DNA of 64,000 nucleotides, taken from assembly GCA_003576685.1 (NCBI GenBank), contig QOZR01000004.1:248001-312000 (forward strand), read 5' to 3'. Shown here one piece after another: positions 37,376-45,715 of the stretch. Source of the stretch: Virgifigura deserti. Lineage in GTDB: Bacteria; Pseudomonadota; Alphaproteobacteria; Dongiales; Dongiaceae. Below the pieces are notes generated by a model that worked only from the letters and a program-made list of their open reading frames with translations, did no database searches and was not told the DNA's origin. Positions within the stretch are counted from its first letter, which is position 1. Each line of letters begins with the position of its first letter. Made by a program: the position numbers and the translations under genes.

Positions 37376-38329
37376 GTGACCCAGACCTACCTTGAACTTC
37401 GGCGCAAGACGGAGGAACGGGACAGAAGCCTCCACGAGAAGGTCGTTTCGCTCGAAGAGGCCGCGAAGCTGATCAAGGATGGCGAGACGCTCGGCATCGG
37501 CGGCAGCACCTTGTCACGGACGCCGATGGCGATGATCTGGGCCCTGATCCGCGCCGGCCGCAAGAACCTTTCCTGCTCGCGCAGCATCGTCTCCAGCGAA
37601 GGCGAGCTGCTGTTCGCGTCGGGCGCCAGCGACCACATCCTGACGAGCTGGTTCAGCCAAGGCATCGTCTGGGGCGTCTCCAAGGTGATGCGGCACTACA
37701 CCGAGTCGCGGAAGGCGCGGTTCGAGGAATGGAGCCATATGGCCGTCGGCCTGCGCTTCCGCGCCGGCGCGATGGGCGTGCCCTTCCTGCCGATGCGTTC
37801 CATGCTGGGCTCCGACGTGATCCGCCGGCTCGAGGACGTCCGCGAGGTCGACTGCCCCTTCACCGGCGAGAAGGTGGTGCTTGTCCCCGCCCTGAATCCA
37901 GAGGTCGCGATCATCCACGTCCAGCGCTGCGACCCCTACGGCAACGCCCAGATGGACGGCCTGTCCTTCATGGACATCGATCTGGCGATGGCGGCGAACC
38001 GGGTCATTTTGACGACCGAGCGCATCGTCACGAACGAGCAGATCCGCCGCGCGCCCGACCAGACGAAGATCCCGTTCTTCGCCGTCGAGGCCGTCGTCGA
38101 GGTGCCGTTCGGCTGCGCGCCGCATGAGTGCTACGGCGTCTACGAGCCGCTCTTCAAGCATCTCGATTCCTATGCCGCCGCCATCAAGAAGGACCCGGAA
38201 GCGGCGATGAAGCAGTATCTCGACCGCTATTTCCATGGCCCAAAATCCTGGACCGAGTATCTCGAGCTGCTAGGGCTCGAGGAACTGTTGGACGCCGCCC
38301 GCCGCGGGAGAAGCATCTATGACGACTGA
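37376..38329 (+). CDS. CoA-transferase family protein, subunit alpha
   Basis: 317 residues from a GTG preceded by GGAGAGGAATA. The class I CoA-transferase fold starts with VVSLEEAAKLIKDGETLGIGGSTLSRTPMAMIWALIRAG, and later has VPALNPEVAIIHVQRCDPYGNAQ. It resembles the alpha subunits of glutaconate CoA-transferase and of the IpdAB ring-opening hydrolase, which share the fold but not the reaction. It overlaps the beta gene by 11 bases. Together they would move CoA between acids or open a cyclic CoA ester; the sequence does not settle which. Confidence 0.87.
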   Translation: MTQTYLELRRKTEERDRSLHEKVVSLEEAAKLIKDGETLGIGGSTLSRTPMAMIWALIRAGRKNLSCSRSIVSSEGELLFASGASDHILTSWFSQGIVWGVSKVMRHYTESRKARFEEWSHMAVGLRFRAGAMGVPFLPMRSMLGSDVIRRLEDVREVDCPFTGEKVVLVPALNPEVAIIHVQRCDPYGNAQMDGLSFMDIDLAMAANRVILTTERIVTNEQIRRAPDQTKIPFFAVEAVVEVPFGCAPHECYGVYEPLFKHLDSYAAAIKKDPEAAMKQYLDRYFHGPKSWTEYLELLGLEELLDAARRGRSIYDD

Positions 38330-39095
38330 GACGACTCCATCCTACACGGCGAGCGAGCTGCTCGCCGTGATGAGCGGACGCATCCTCACCGACGGGCAGG
38401 TGGTGTTCGCGGGAGTCGGCATTCCGCTGCTCGCCGCCACGCTCGCCCAGCGCCTGCATGGTCCGGGCCTCACGATCCTGTTCGAAGGCGGTACCATCGG
38501 CGCGTTCGTCAAGCCCGGCGAGCTGCCGCCCTCGACCAACGAGCAGCGCTGCACCCGGCGAGCCAACATGCTGCTCGGCAGCACCGACGTGCTGCTGCTC
38601 CTGCAGCGCGGCTATGTCGATGTCGGCTTCATGGGCGGCGCGCAGATCGATCAGTACGGCAATCTGAACAGCTCCTATATCGGCGATCCCGACAACCCGA
38701 CCACCCGGCTTCCGGGGACCGGCGGCGGCAACGACATCTCGAGCCTGACCCAGATGATCGTCGCGATGAAGCATGAGAAGCGCCGCTTCGTCGAGACCGT
38801 GGATTTCGTCACCAGCCCCGGCTTCCTTCGCGGCCGCACCAGCCGCCGGGACAGCGGCCTCGTCGCCGGTGGCATGCACCGGGTGGTGACCGATCTCGCG
38901 ATCCTGGGGTTCGACGAGGAAGCGCGGCGTATGAAGGTCCTCGCGCTTCATCCCGGCGTCACCGCGGATCAGGTCCAGGAGAACACCGGCTTCGAGCTTC
39001 TGATCGACCCGCAGGTCCGGGTCACCGAGCCGCCGACGGAGAAGGAGCTCGCGGTCCTGCGGCACCTCGACCCGGACCGGCTCTACATTGCGTAA
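38319..39095 (+). CDS. CoA-transferase family protein, subunit beta
   Basis: 258 residues. The fold is shown by YTASELLAVMSGRILTDGQVVFAGVGIPLLAA, then GFMGGAQIDQYGNLNSSYIG, NDISSLTQMIVAMKHEKRRFVETVDFVTSPG and HPGVTADQVQENTGFEL. These match both glutaconate CoA-transferase beta and IpdB-type proteins. The catalytic Glu of true CoA-transferases might be that in LFEGGTIGA, but the surrounding residues are not the classical S-E-(N/S)-G, so transferase chemistry is not assured. It is followed by the LLM gene after 54 bases. Confidence 0.87.
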   Translation: MTTETTPSYTASELLAVMSGRILTDGQVVFAGVGIPLLAATLAQRLHGPGLTILFEGGTIGAFVKPGELPPSTNEQRCTRRANMLLGSTDVLLLLQRGYVDVGFMGGAQIDQYGNLNSSYIGDPDNPTTRLPGTGGGNDISSLTQMIVAMKHEKRRFVETVDFVTSPGFLRGRTSRRDSGLVAGGMHRVVTDLAILGFDEEARRMKVLALHPGVTADQVQENTGFELLIDPQVRVTEPPTEKELAVLRHLDPDRLYIA

Positions 39096-39149
39096 CCCCC
39101 CTCCTCCACAAGGGGAGAGGGAAGAAACACCAACTCGATGGGGAGTCCT

Positions 39150-40103
39150 ATGACCGGCTTGTCGAACACATTCGGGATCGCGATGCGGAACTTCACGGCC
39201 TATCCGCAGATTCCCGACGCCCAGGCGCTTATCGACTATGGCGTGAGGATGGAGGAGCTGGGGTTCGACTCGCTGTGGGTGTGGGACCACATCCTGCTCG
39301 GCGTCGATCCGCATTTTCCGATCATCGACGCGCTTTCGCTGCTGACGGCGGTTGCCGCGCGCACCAGGAAGATCAGGCTCGGCACCGGCATCCTGATCCT
39401 GCCGCTGCGCAATCCGCTGGTCTTGGCCAAGCAGCTCTCCAGCATCGACCAGATCTCCAAAGGCCGGTTCATCCTCGGCACAGCGGCGGGCTGGTACAAG
39501 CGCGAGTTCGATGCGGTCGGCGTGCCGTTCGAGAAACGCGGCAAGATCATGGACCAGAACCTCGAGATCATGACCCGCCTGTGGACCGAGGATAAGGTCG
39601 AGGGCGAGTATCCGCCCTATAATCTCCGCAGCTCGGTGATGTTCCCGAAGCCGGTACAGAAGCCGCGGCCGCCGATCCTGATCGGCGGCTATGTCGACCG
39701 CGTGCTGAAGCGGGCGGCGCTCGCCGGCGACGGCTGGCTGACTTACTTCTACACGCCGGAAGGCTTCACCAAGTCCTGGACCAAGATCCGCGACTTCGCC
39801 AAGGAAGGCGGCAAGGACCCCGACAGCCTGCTGAACTGCAACCAGCTTCCGATCATGATCGGCAAGTCGCGCGCCGAGCTGGAAGGCCCGATGATGGAGT
39901 GGCTCAGCAAGGAGTGGGACTACGCCTCCTGGAGCGACTCGACCAAGGAAAGCGCGATCATGGGCACCGTCGACGAGTGCGTCGCCCAGTTGAAGGCCCA
40001 CCTCGCGGTCGGCGTCCAGAAGATCATCTTCGTGCCCTACAAGTACCAGATGGACCAGGTCGAGATCATCGCCCGGGAGATCATCCCGCGCCTGAAGAAA
40101 TAG
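39150..40103 (+). CDS. LLM class F420- or FMN-dependent oxidoreductase
   Basis: 317 residues from the ATG at 39150, with GGGGAG five bases upstream; the ATG at 39138 has a weak site. The luciferase-like barrel shows MEELGFDSLWVWDHIL, RLGTGILILPLRNPLVLAKQLSSID, RFILGTAAGWYKREFDAVGVPFE, IGGYVDRVLKRAAL and DGWLTY. Spacing and wording fit the F420-dependent subgroup of the family, and a full F420 pathway is encoded directly convergent to it. Its last 23 bases overlap the 3' end of fbiC on the other strand. The substrate is unknown; hydride transfer to or from C=C, C=N or an alcohol is typical. Confidence 0.88.
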   Translation: MTGLSNTFGIAMRNFTAYPQIPDAQALIDYGVRMEELGFDSLWVWDHILLGVDPHFPIIDALSLLTAVAARTRKIRLGTGILILPLRNPLVLAKQLSSIDQISKGRFILGTAAGWYKREFDAVGVPFEKRGKIMDQNLEIMTRLWTEDKVEGEYPPYNLRSSVMFPKPVQKPRPPILIGGYVDRVLKRAALAGDGWLTYFYTPEGFTKSWTKIRDFAKEGGKDPDSLLNCNQLPIMIGKSRAELEGPMMEWLSKEWDYASWSDSTKESAIMGTVDECVAQLKAHLAVGVQKIIFVPYKYQMDQVEIIAREIIPRLKK

Positions 40104-42543
40104 GCGGGGAGGTTTCGCGCCCCGAGGACCTGCGTTCGTAGCGGCGCGCCGGATCGTTGACCGGCTGCGACAGCGGGCCCGCGGCAAAGGAGGCAGCGCG
40201 GCGATCGTCCGGCACCGTGGCGTAGAGCGTCGTTCGCTGAATGGGGACGCGGCCGATCCCGCGGACCAGCGCCTCCATCCGCTCCGGCGACATCTCCTGG
40301 CCATGCGCCGCGCCGGCGGCCCGCGAAATGGTTTCGTTCATCAGCGTGCCGCCGAGGTCGTTGGCGCCGGCGCGCAGGCAGGCCTGCGCTCCTGCCGCCC
40401 CCATCTTCACCCAGGACACCTGAATGCTGGGAATATGCGGATGCAATGCCAGCCGCGCGACGGCATGCATCAGCACCGCTTCGCGGAAGATCGGCCCCCG
40501 GCGGGCGCGCCCCTTCAGATAGAGCGGCGCCTCCATATGCACGAAAGGCAGCGGCACGAACTCGGTAAAGCCGCCGGTGCGGGCCTGGAGCTCCCGGAGC
40601 CGCAGCAGGTGCCGCGCCCAGTGAATCGGCGTCTCGACATGGCCGAACATGATCGTCGCGGTGCTGCGGAACCCCACCGCATGCGCGGCCTCCATCACCT
40701 CCAGCCACTGCGCGGTGTTGATCTTGTCTGGGCAGAGGATCGCGCGCACCTCGTCGTCGAGGATCTCGGCCGCCGTGCCGGGCAGCGTGCCGAGGCCCGC
40801 CGCGCGCAGCTCGGCGAGGAAGGCCGTGACCGTCAGGCCCAGCGTCTGCGCACCCTGCCAGACCTCCAGCGGCGAGAAGGCATGGACATGCATTCCCGGG
40901 CTTGCCGCCTTCACCGCGCGGCAGATGTCGAGATAGGTGGCGCCGGTATAGTCCGGGTGGATGCCACCCTGCATACACACCTCGGACGCGCCCCGCGCCC
41001 AGGCCTCGCACGTCCGGCGCCGAATCTCGTCCAGCGTGAGGTCGTAGGGCCGGCCGCGAAGATTCTCGCTCAACTTGCCCTTCGAGAAGGCGCAGAACTG
41101 GCATTTGAAATAGCAGACGTTCGTGTAGTTGATGTTGCGGTTCACCACATAGGTGACCGCGTCCCCATTGACCTCGGCGCGCAGCGCGTCGGCCGCCGCG
41201 CAGACCGCGGTAAACTCCGCACCACGCGCCTGGAACAGCCGCAAGATCTCTGGCTCCGCGAGCGTGGCGCCGGCGCGTGCCTTCGCAAGAATCGCATCGA
41301 GCTCACGGCCCGCCTTGGCAGGCGCAGGGCCGCAGACAAGGGCAAGATCGGATCGGGGGACGTCCGCCTCCCGTCCCGGCGACCAGTCGTCCGCACGCCG
41401 AAAGCCTTCGGCGTCCACCGCCCGGATCACGGCCGTGCGCAACCGCGGATCGAGCCAGCGGTCGGGCGCCTGGGCAAAAGCAGGATAGATTGCCAGCCGC
41501 TGCACGAGCTGCTTGCCGGCCTCCGCCGTCGCGCGGTCGAGCGCGTCGAGATGCGGCCAGGGCGCCTCCGGGTTCACATGGTCCGGCGTTACCGGCGAGA
41601 CGCCACCCCAGTCGTTGATCCCGGCCTCGACCAACCGGGTCAGAACGCCGGGGCTGAGGTTCGGCGGCGCCTGGATGTTCATGCGCGGACCGTATAGGAG
41701 CCGGGCCACCGCAATAGTCCACAGATGCTCCTCGAGCGCGGGCTCGGGTGCGGCGGCCATCCGGGTCCCCGGCTTCGCCCGGAAGTTCTGGACAATGATT
41801 TCCTGGATGTGCCCGTAGCGGTCGTGCAGATCGCGCAGCGCGAGCAGCGCCTCAATGCGCTCCGCCCGCGTCTCGCCGATGCCGATCAGAAGTCCCGAGG
41901 TGAAGGGCACCGCCGCCTCGCCGGCGAGGCGGATCGTCTCGAGCCGCGCGCCGGGCCGCTTGTCCGGAGAGCCGAAATGCGGACCGCCCCGCTCGCAGAG
42001 CCGCTCGGAGATGCTCTCGAGCATGATCCCTTGCGAGACGGACACGGCGCGCAGCGCCGCGATGTCGTCGGCGGCCATCAGACCGGGATTGAGATGCGGC
42101 AGCAATCCCGTCTCTTCGAAGACGAGGCGCGCAGCCTCGGCCAGATAGGACAGGGTCGTCTCGTGCCCGAGGCGGGCAAGCTCCTCGCGCGCGACACGGT
42201 ACCGGTGCTCCGGCTTGTCGCCGAGGGTGAACAGCGCTTCGCCGCAGCCGGCCGCGGCGCCCGCGCGGGCGATCGCAAGGACCTCGTCGAGCCCGAGATA
42301 GGCAGCCTCACCCTTGCGCGGCGGATGGGCGAAGGTGCAGTAGTGGCAGACATCGCGGCAGAGCTGGGTCAGCGGGATGAAGACCTTGCGCGAATAGGAG
42401 ACGACCGCGCCATGCGCGGCGTCGCGCAAGGCCGCGGCCGCCCGCATCAGGCCGTCGAGATCCTCGCACTCGGCCAGGGCGCGCGCCTCGTCGGGCGCGA
42501 GGCGACGGCCGGTCATCGCATCCCGGAGCAGATCCCTTGTCAT
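40081..42543 (-). CDS. fbiC: FO synthase, fused CofG-CofH (7,8-didemethyl-8-hydroxy-5-deazariboflavin synthase)
   Basis: 820 residues holding two radical-SAM modules. The CofG half (about 1-400) has its 4Fe-4S cysteines at 62, 66 and 69 in LCRDVCHYCTFA. The CofH half (about 435-815) has Cys477, 481 and 484 in CYFKCQFCAF. The pair builds the deazaflavin FO from tyrosine and the flavin precursor 5-amino-6-ribitylaminouracil. The fused form is the actinobacterial FbiC type, whereas many archaea have separate genes. It is the last gene of the run and its 3' end overlaps that of the LLM gene. Confidence 0.96.
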   Translation of the reverse strand: MTRDLLRDAMTGRRLAPDEARALAECEDLDGLMRAAAALRDAAHGAVVSYSRKVFIPLTQLCRDVCHYCTFAHPPRKGEAAYLGLDEVLAIARAGAAAGCGEALFTLGDKPEHRYRVAREELARLGHETTLSYLAEAARLVFEETGLLPHLNPGLMAADDIAALRAVSVSQGIMLESISERLCERGGPHFGSPDKRPGARLETIRLAGEAAVPFTSGLLIGIGETRAERIEALLALRDLHDRYGHIQEIIVQNFRAKPGTRMAAAPEPALEEHLWTIAVARLLYGPRMNIQAPPNLSPGVLTRLVEAGINDWGGVSPVTPDHVNPEAPWPHLDALDRATAEAGKQLVQRLAIYPAFAQAPDRWLDPRLRTAVIRAVDAEGFRRADDWSPGREADVPRSDLALVCGPAPAKAGRELDAILAKARAGATLAEPEILRLFQARGAEFTAVCAAADALRAEVNGDAVTYVVNRNINYTNVCYFKCQFCAFSKGKLSENLRGRPYDLTLDEIRRRTCEAWARGASEVCMQGGIHPDYTGATYLDICRAVKAASPGMHVHAFSPLEVWQGAQTLGLTVTAFLAELRAAGLGTLPGTAAEILDDEVRAILCPDKINTAQWLEVMEAAHAVGFRSTATIMFGHVETPIHWARHLLRLRELQARTGGFTEFVPLPFVHMEAPLYLKGRARRGPIFREAVLMHAVARLALHPHIPSIQVSWVKMGAAGAQACLRAGANDLGGTLMNETISRAAGAAHGQEMSPERMEALVRGIGRVPIQRTTLYATVPDDRRAASFAAGPLSQPVNDPARRYERRSSGRETSPPISSGAG

Positions 42544-43253
42544 GAGGCGTCCCGCAACGCTGAGGTCGTGAATGGCCGGTCCTGCGGCATGGCGCGGAGC
42601 CGCGCGACGATCCCGCGCTCTTCCAGATAGGCATAGGCCCGGGTCGGCGACGGCCGGGCGACGAACCGCCCGAGATCTTCGGGACGGTCGATATCGCGCG
42701 CCAGTCCCGGCAGGCGAACGACCCCGGGTTCGATTCCGTGCTGTCGAGCCGCTTCGCGATGTCGCCGGAAGCTCTCCGGCCCGAACCGGAAGGGGATGGC
42801 GTCGACCGGCGAGCAGGCTAACGCATTCGAACCGCCGTCGACGACGGCCGGCGCCAGCGTGACGGCGGGTGCCGGACCATGCGCCGCCAGAATCGAGTCG
42901 ATCTCGGCAGCGGTTATCAGCGGGACATCGGCCGGAACGATCAGCATACCCGTCGCCTGCTCCGTTGCGAGAGTCTGCATTCCCGCCGTCACTGCGGCGG
43001 TGACGCCGCGCCCGTCCGTTTCGAGAACGAGCCGGGCGCCAAATGTCCGAGCGAGCCGGGCGAGTTCGCCGTCTGTCGTGACCAGCAGAAGGCCGGCCAG
43101 GCCGTGCACCGACGCAAGCGCGGACAGCACATCCTCGAGCATCGCCCGAGCCAGGCCCGACCGCTCCGCCGGAGCAAGCACGGGCGCCAAGCGCTGCTTC
43201 GCCCGGCGCAGATCCTTGGACGGCACGACGGCCCAGAAGCCCGTCTCAGCCAT
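42540..43253 (-). CDS. cofC: phospholactate / phosphoenolpyruvate guanylyltransferase
   Basis: 237 residues from the ATG at 43253, preceded by AAGGAGAGG. VVPSKDLRRAKQRLAPVLAPAERSGLARAMLEDV is the nucleotide-binding start of the CofC/FbiD fold, followed by GMLIVPADVPLITAAEIDSIL. The enzyme activates 2-phospholactate, PEP or 3-phosphoglycerate with GTP, depending on lineage, for transfer onto FO. Which is used here cannot be read by eye. The stop overlaps the fbiC start by 4 bases (ATGA), and the start overlaps the cofD end by 8 bases. Confidence 0.92.
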   Translation of the reverse strand: MAETGFWAVVPSKDLRRAKQRLAPVLAPAERSGLARAMLEDVLSALASVHGLAGLLLVTTDGELARLARTFGARLVLETDGRGVTAAVTAGMQTLATEQATGMLIVPADVPLITAAEIDSILAAHGPAPAVTLAPAVVDGGSNALACSPVDAIPFRFGPESFRRHREAARQHGIEPGVVRLPGLARDIDRPEDLGRFVARPSPTRAYAYLEERGIVARLRAMPQDRPFTTSALRDAS

Positions 43254-44235
43254 GGCGCCTCTCCTTCGCGGTGCTCCCAAGACGCTCAGCAAACGCCAGC
43301 ACCGTCTTCGCCAGCCGTTCGCGATCCTGAAGGCTGCTCATGACAGTCCCGGTGAGCTCGATAGGCAGATCCAGGTGCGCCGCCTCCGACGCGTCCGCCC
43401 GGTCGAGGACGAGCCCGTCGAGCAACCCCCGGTAATGATCCGCCACCGCGGCGGACGAGGCGGGAATGCCGAGCTCGGCCATGATCTTCGCCGTCGGCCC
43501 CTTGACCGCCCGCCCGCCGACGATCGGCGACACCGCGACGACCGGTGCCGCGCAGCGCAGGAGCGCGGACCGAATGTCGGGCAGCGCCAGGATCGGATCG
43601 ATGCTGAGATAGGGGTTGGACGGGCACAGCACCACGGCGCGCAGGTCGGGATCGGCGAGCGCCTGCAGCACGTCGGGGCTTGCCTTCGCCTCGGCAGCGC
43701 CCTCGAACGAGAAGCCGGTCGCGACGGGCGCGCAGCGAAGCCGAACGAAGTAATGCTGGAACGGCAACGCGCCGTCGGCCGTGTGAACGACGGTGCGCAC
43801 CGGATCGTCAGTCATCGGCAGCAACCGGGCCCGAATGCCGAGCCGGGCGGCGAAGTCCCCGGCGATCGCCGTCAGGCTCTCGCCGGCGCGCAGGCGGCGC
43901 GTCCGCTCGACGTGGGTCGCGAGATCCCCATCGCCCAGCCGGAACCAGCTCTCGCCGCCGAGCGCCTCGACCGCCGCCATGAAGGTCCAGGTTTCGTTGG
44001 CCCGTCCCCAGCCGAGTTCGGTGTTGCTGAGGCCGGCGAGCGTGTAGGTGACCGTGTCGAGATCGGGTGAGATATGCAGTCCGAGATGCTCGAAATCATC
44101 GCCCGTATTGACGACGAGCGTCAGCCGGTCGGGACCCAGGACCCGATAGAGGCCGAGCGCCAGCTTGGCGCCGCCGACGCCGCCGCACAGGGCCAGCACT
44201 TGGCCATTATCATCTTTCTGCGTCGACCCGGCCAT
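43246..44235 (-). CDS. cofD: 2-phospho-L-lactate transferase (F420-0 or dehydro-F420-0 forming)
   Basis: 329 residues. The Rossmann-like start VLALCGGVGGAKLALGLYRVLG and VVNTGDDFEHLGLHISPDLDTVTYTLAGL are hallmarks of CofD/FbiA, with AVVLCPSNPYLSIDPILALP further on. It transfers the phospholactyl (or related) group from the GDP-activated donor to FO. The stop overlaps cofC, and the start overlaps the cofE stop by one base (TGATG). Confidence 0.95.
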   Translation of the reverse strand: MAGSTQKDDNGQVLALCGGVGGAKLALGLYRVLGPDRLTLVVNTGDDFEHLGLHISPDLDTVTYTLAGLSNTELGWGRANETWTFMAAVEALGGESWFRLGDGDLATHVERTRRLRAGESLTAIAGDFAARLGIRARLLPMTDDPVRTVVHTADGALPFQHYFVRLRCAPVATGFSFEGAAEAKASPDVLQALADPDLRAVVLCPSNPYLSIDPILALPDIRSALLRCAAPVVAVSPIVGGRAVKGPTAKIMAELGIPASSAAVADHYRGLLDGLVLDRADASEAAHLDLPIELTGTVMSSLQDRERLAKTVLAFAERLGSTAKERRHG

Positions 44236-45005
44236 CAGCGAAACAGGTCCCGCTCTTTCGAGCGCAACAAGGCGGCCGCGTTTCGCGGCGGGGCGTCCCA
44301 GGATAAGCCCCGCACGAGCACGATCGGCAGCCCTTCGCCCGCCTGCCCCATCAACAGCGACGCGGCGGCGGCCAGTTCGTCGGCGACCGCCACTTCGGTC
44401 ACGCGCATGGCGCGGCCGAACAGGTCCGGCGCGCCGACGAGGTCGAGAAGCGCCGGCAGCCCGGCCGCGCCGAGCGCCACGCCGACCACGCCGTTGCGCC
44501 AGGGGCGGCCGAAGCTGTCATTGATGACCACCCCGATCTCGACACCGAAACAGGCATCCAGCTGCGCCTTGAGCGCGGCGCAGGCGGCGTCGGGATCTTC
44601 CGGCAGCAGCAGGACGCGCTCGCTGCCCTGCGGGTGCTCGATGTTCGACTGGTCGACGCCGGCATTTGCCATGACGAAGCCCAGCCGGTGCTCGACGACC
44701 AGAACGCCGGGCCGGAAGCGCACCACCTCGCGCGCCTCGGACAGGATCACTTCCACGAGGCGTGGATCCTTGTCCACCGCGGCGGCCAGCTCACGGGCGC
44801 GCGGCGATGGCACGATGTCGGCCAAGTCGACATAGCGGCCCTCGGCCTTGGACACCACCTTCTGGGCGATCACTAGGACGTCGCGATCCTGCGGGACGAT
44901 GCCGGCCCGCTCGAAAGCGTCGATCAGGATCGCCGCGAGATCATCGCCCGGACCGACCAGCGGCAGGTCCGGGATCGCGGTGAAGGTGACGGTCTTCGCA
45001 TCCAT
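44235..45005 (-). CDS. cofE: coenzyme F420-0:L-glutamate ligase, single-domain
   Basis: 256 residues from the ATG at 45005. VLVIAQKVVSKAEGRYVDLADIVPS and GFVMANAGVDQSNIEHPQG are the CofE landmarks, and VVINDSFGRPWRNGVVGVALG the GTP and metal region. It adds gamma-linked glutamates to F420-0. The C-terminal FMN/nitroreductase-like domain of mycobacterial FbiB, which reduces dehydro-F420-0, is absent. That matters: if the precursor is PEP-derived, a separate reductase must be encoded elsewhere. Upstream, npdG ends 8 bases away. Confidence 0.95.
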   Translation of the reverse strand: MDAKTVTFTAIPDLPLVGPGDDLAAILIDAFERAGIVPQDRDVLVIAQKVVSKAEGRYVDLADIVPSPRARELAAAVDKDPRLVEVILSEAREVVRFRPGVLVVEHRLGFVMANAGVDQSNIEHPQGSERVLLLPEDPDAACAALKAQLDACFGVEIGVVINDSFGRPWRNGVVGVALGAAGLPALLDLVGAPDLFGRAMRVTEVAVADELAAAASLLMGQAGEGLPIVLVRGLSWDAPPRNAAALLRSKERDLFR

Positions 45006-45013
45006 TTCGACCG

Positions 45014-45682
45014 TCAGGACCCGGCAAGGCCGGTGATGCGGAGTCCGGCGCCGTCCGCCTTGTAACGCCTGTTGATGCCGATCAGGATCGAGGTCAGCGC
45101 CTCGGCCGCGACCGAATTGGCGATCGGCCCGGCGTCGATACCGCGCAGACCGATCGCCTCGATGAGGGCGATCACCGCGTCGCGCGCCTCCTTGGCATTG
45201 CCGCAGACCAGCACGTCGCAGTCGATGGCGGTGCCTTCCCGCAGCTTGTGCGCGGCGACGTTCTGAAAGGCGGAGACGACACGGACCCCATCGCCGAGGC
45301 GCCGCTGCGTGGCCTGCGCGACGCTGCCATGCGGCGGCAGCTGCACGGTCGCCACCTTTGGCGGTATCAGCGGAACGGTCGCGTCGATCACGATCTTGCC
45401 GGCGACCGCCGTCTCGATCTCGTCGAGCACAGCGTCGTGGTTGGAGAACGGAACGGCGACGACGACGATGTCGCCGGCTTGCGCGGCAGCCGCATTGTCC
45501 AGCCCGCGTACCGCAGGCGCGCCGTTGGCCGCCGCGATCTCGCGCGCCGCGGCTTCGGCTTTCTCGGCCGAACGCGAGCCGAGAATGACGGGATATCCCG
45601 CTGCCGCCCACCGGGTCGCGAGCCCTGAGCCCAGAGCGCCGGTGCCGCCGACGATCGCCAAGCTTGGCCGGTCATCGCTCAT
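45014..45682 (-). CDS. npdG: NADPH-dependent F420 reductase
   Basis: 222 residues from the ATG at 45682, with GAGG eight bases upstream; a GTG two codons earlier is possible. The dinucleotide fold has SLAIVGGTGALGSGLATRWAAAG and LGSRSAEKAEAAARE, where the Arg-Ser-Ala-Glu stretch suits NADP phosphate. VVVAVPFSNHDAVLDEI and VVSAFQNVAAHKLR are typical of the family. It moves hydride between NADPH and F420, so it would supply F420H2 for the LLM enzyme. It follows pxpA by 33 bases. Confidence 0.93.
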   Translation of the reverse strand: MSDDRPSLAIVGGTGALGSGLATRWAAAGYPVILGSRSAEKAEAAAREIAAANGAPAVRGLDNAAAAQAGDIVVVAVPFSNHDAVLDEIETAVAGKIVIDATVPLIPPKVATVQLPPHGSVAQATQRRLGDGVRVVSAFQNVAAHKLREGTAIDCDVLVCGNAKEARDAVIALIEAIGLRGIDAGPIANSVAAEALTSILIGINRRYKADGAGLRITGLAGS

Positions 45683-45715
45683 GGTCACTGCCTCGTCCTG
45701 AATTGGAGCGCCGTA

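Noticed and set aside
38184..40304. 706-codon minus-strand open frame opposite the CoA-transferase and LLM genes
   Set aside because: It spans several well-supported plus-strand genes and reads as low-complexity Arg/Ala/Gly sequence.
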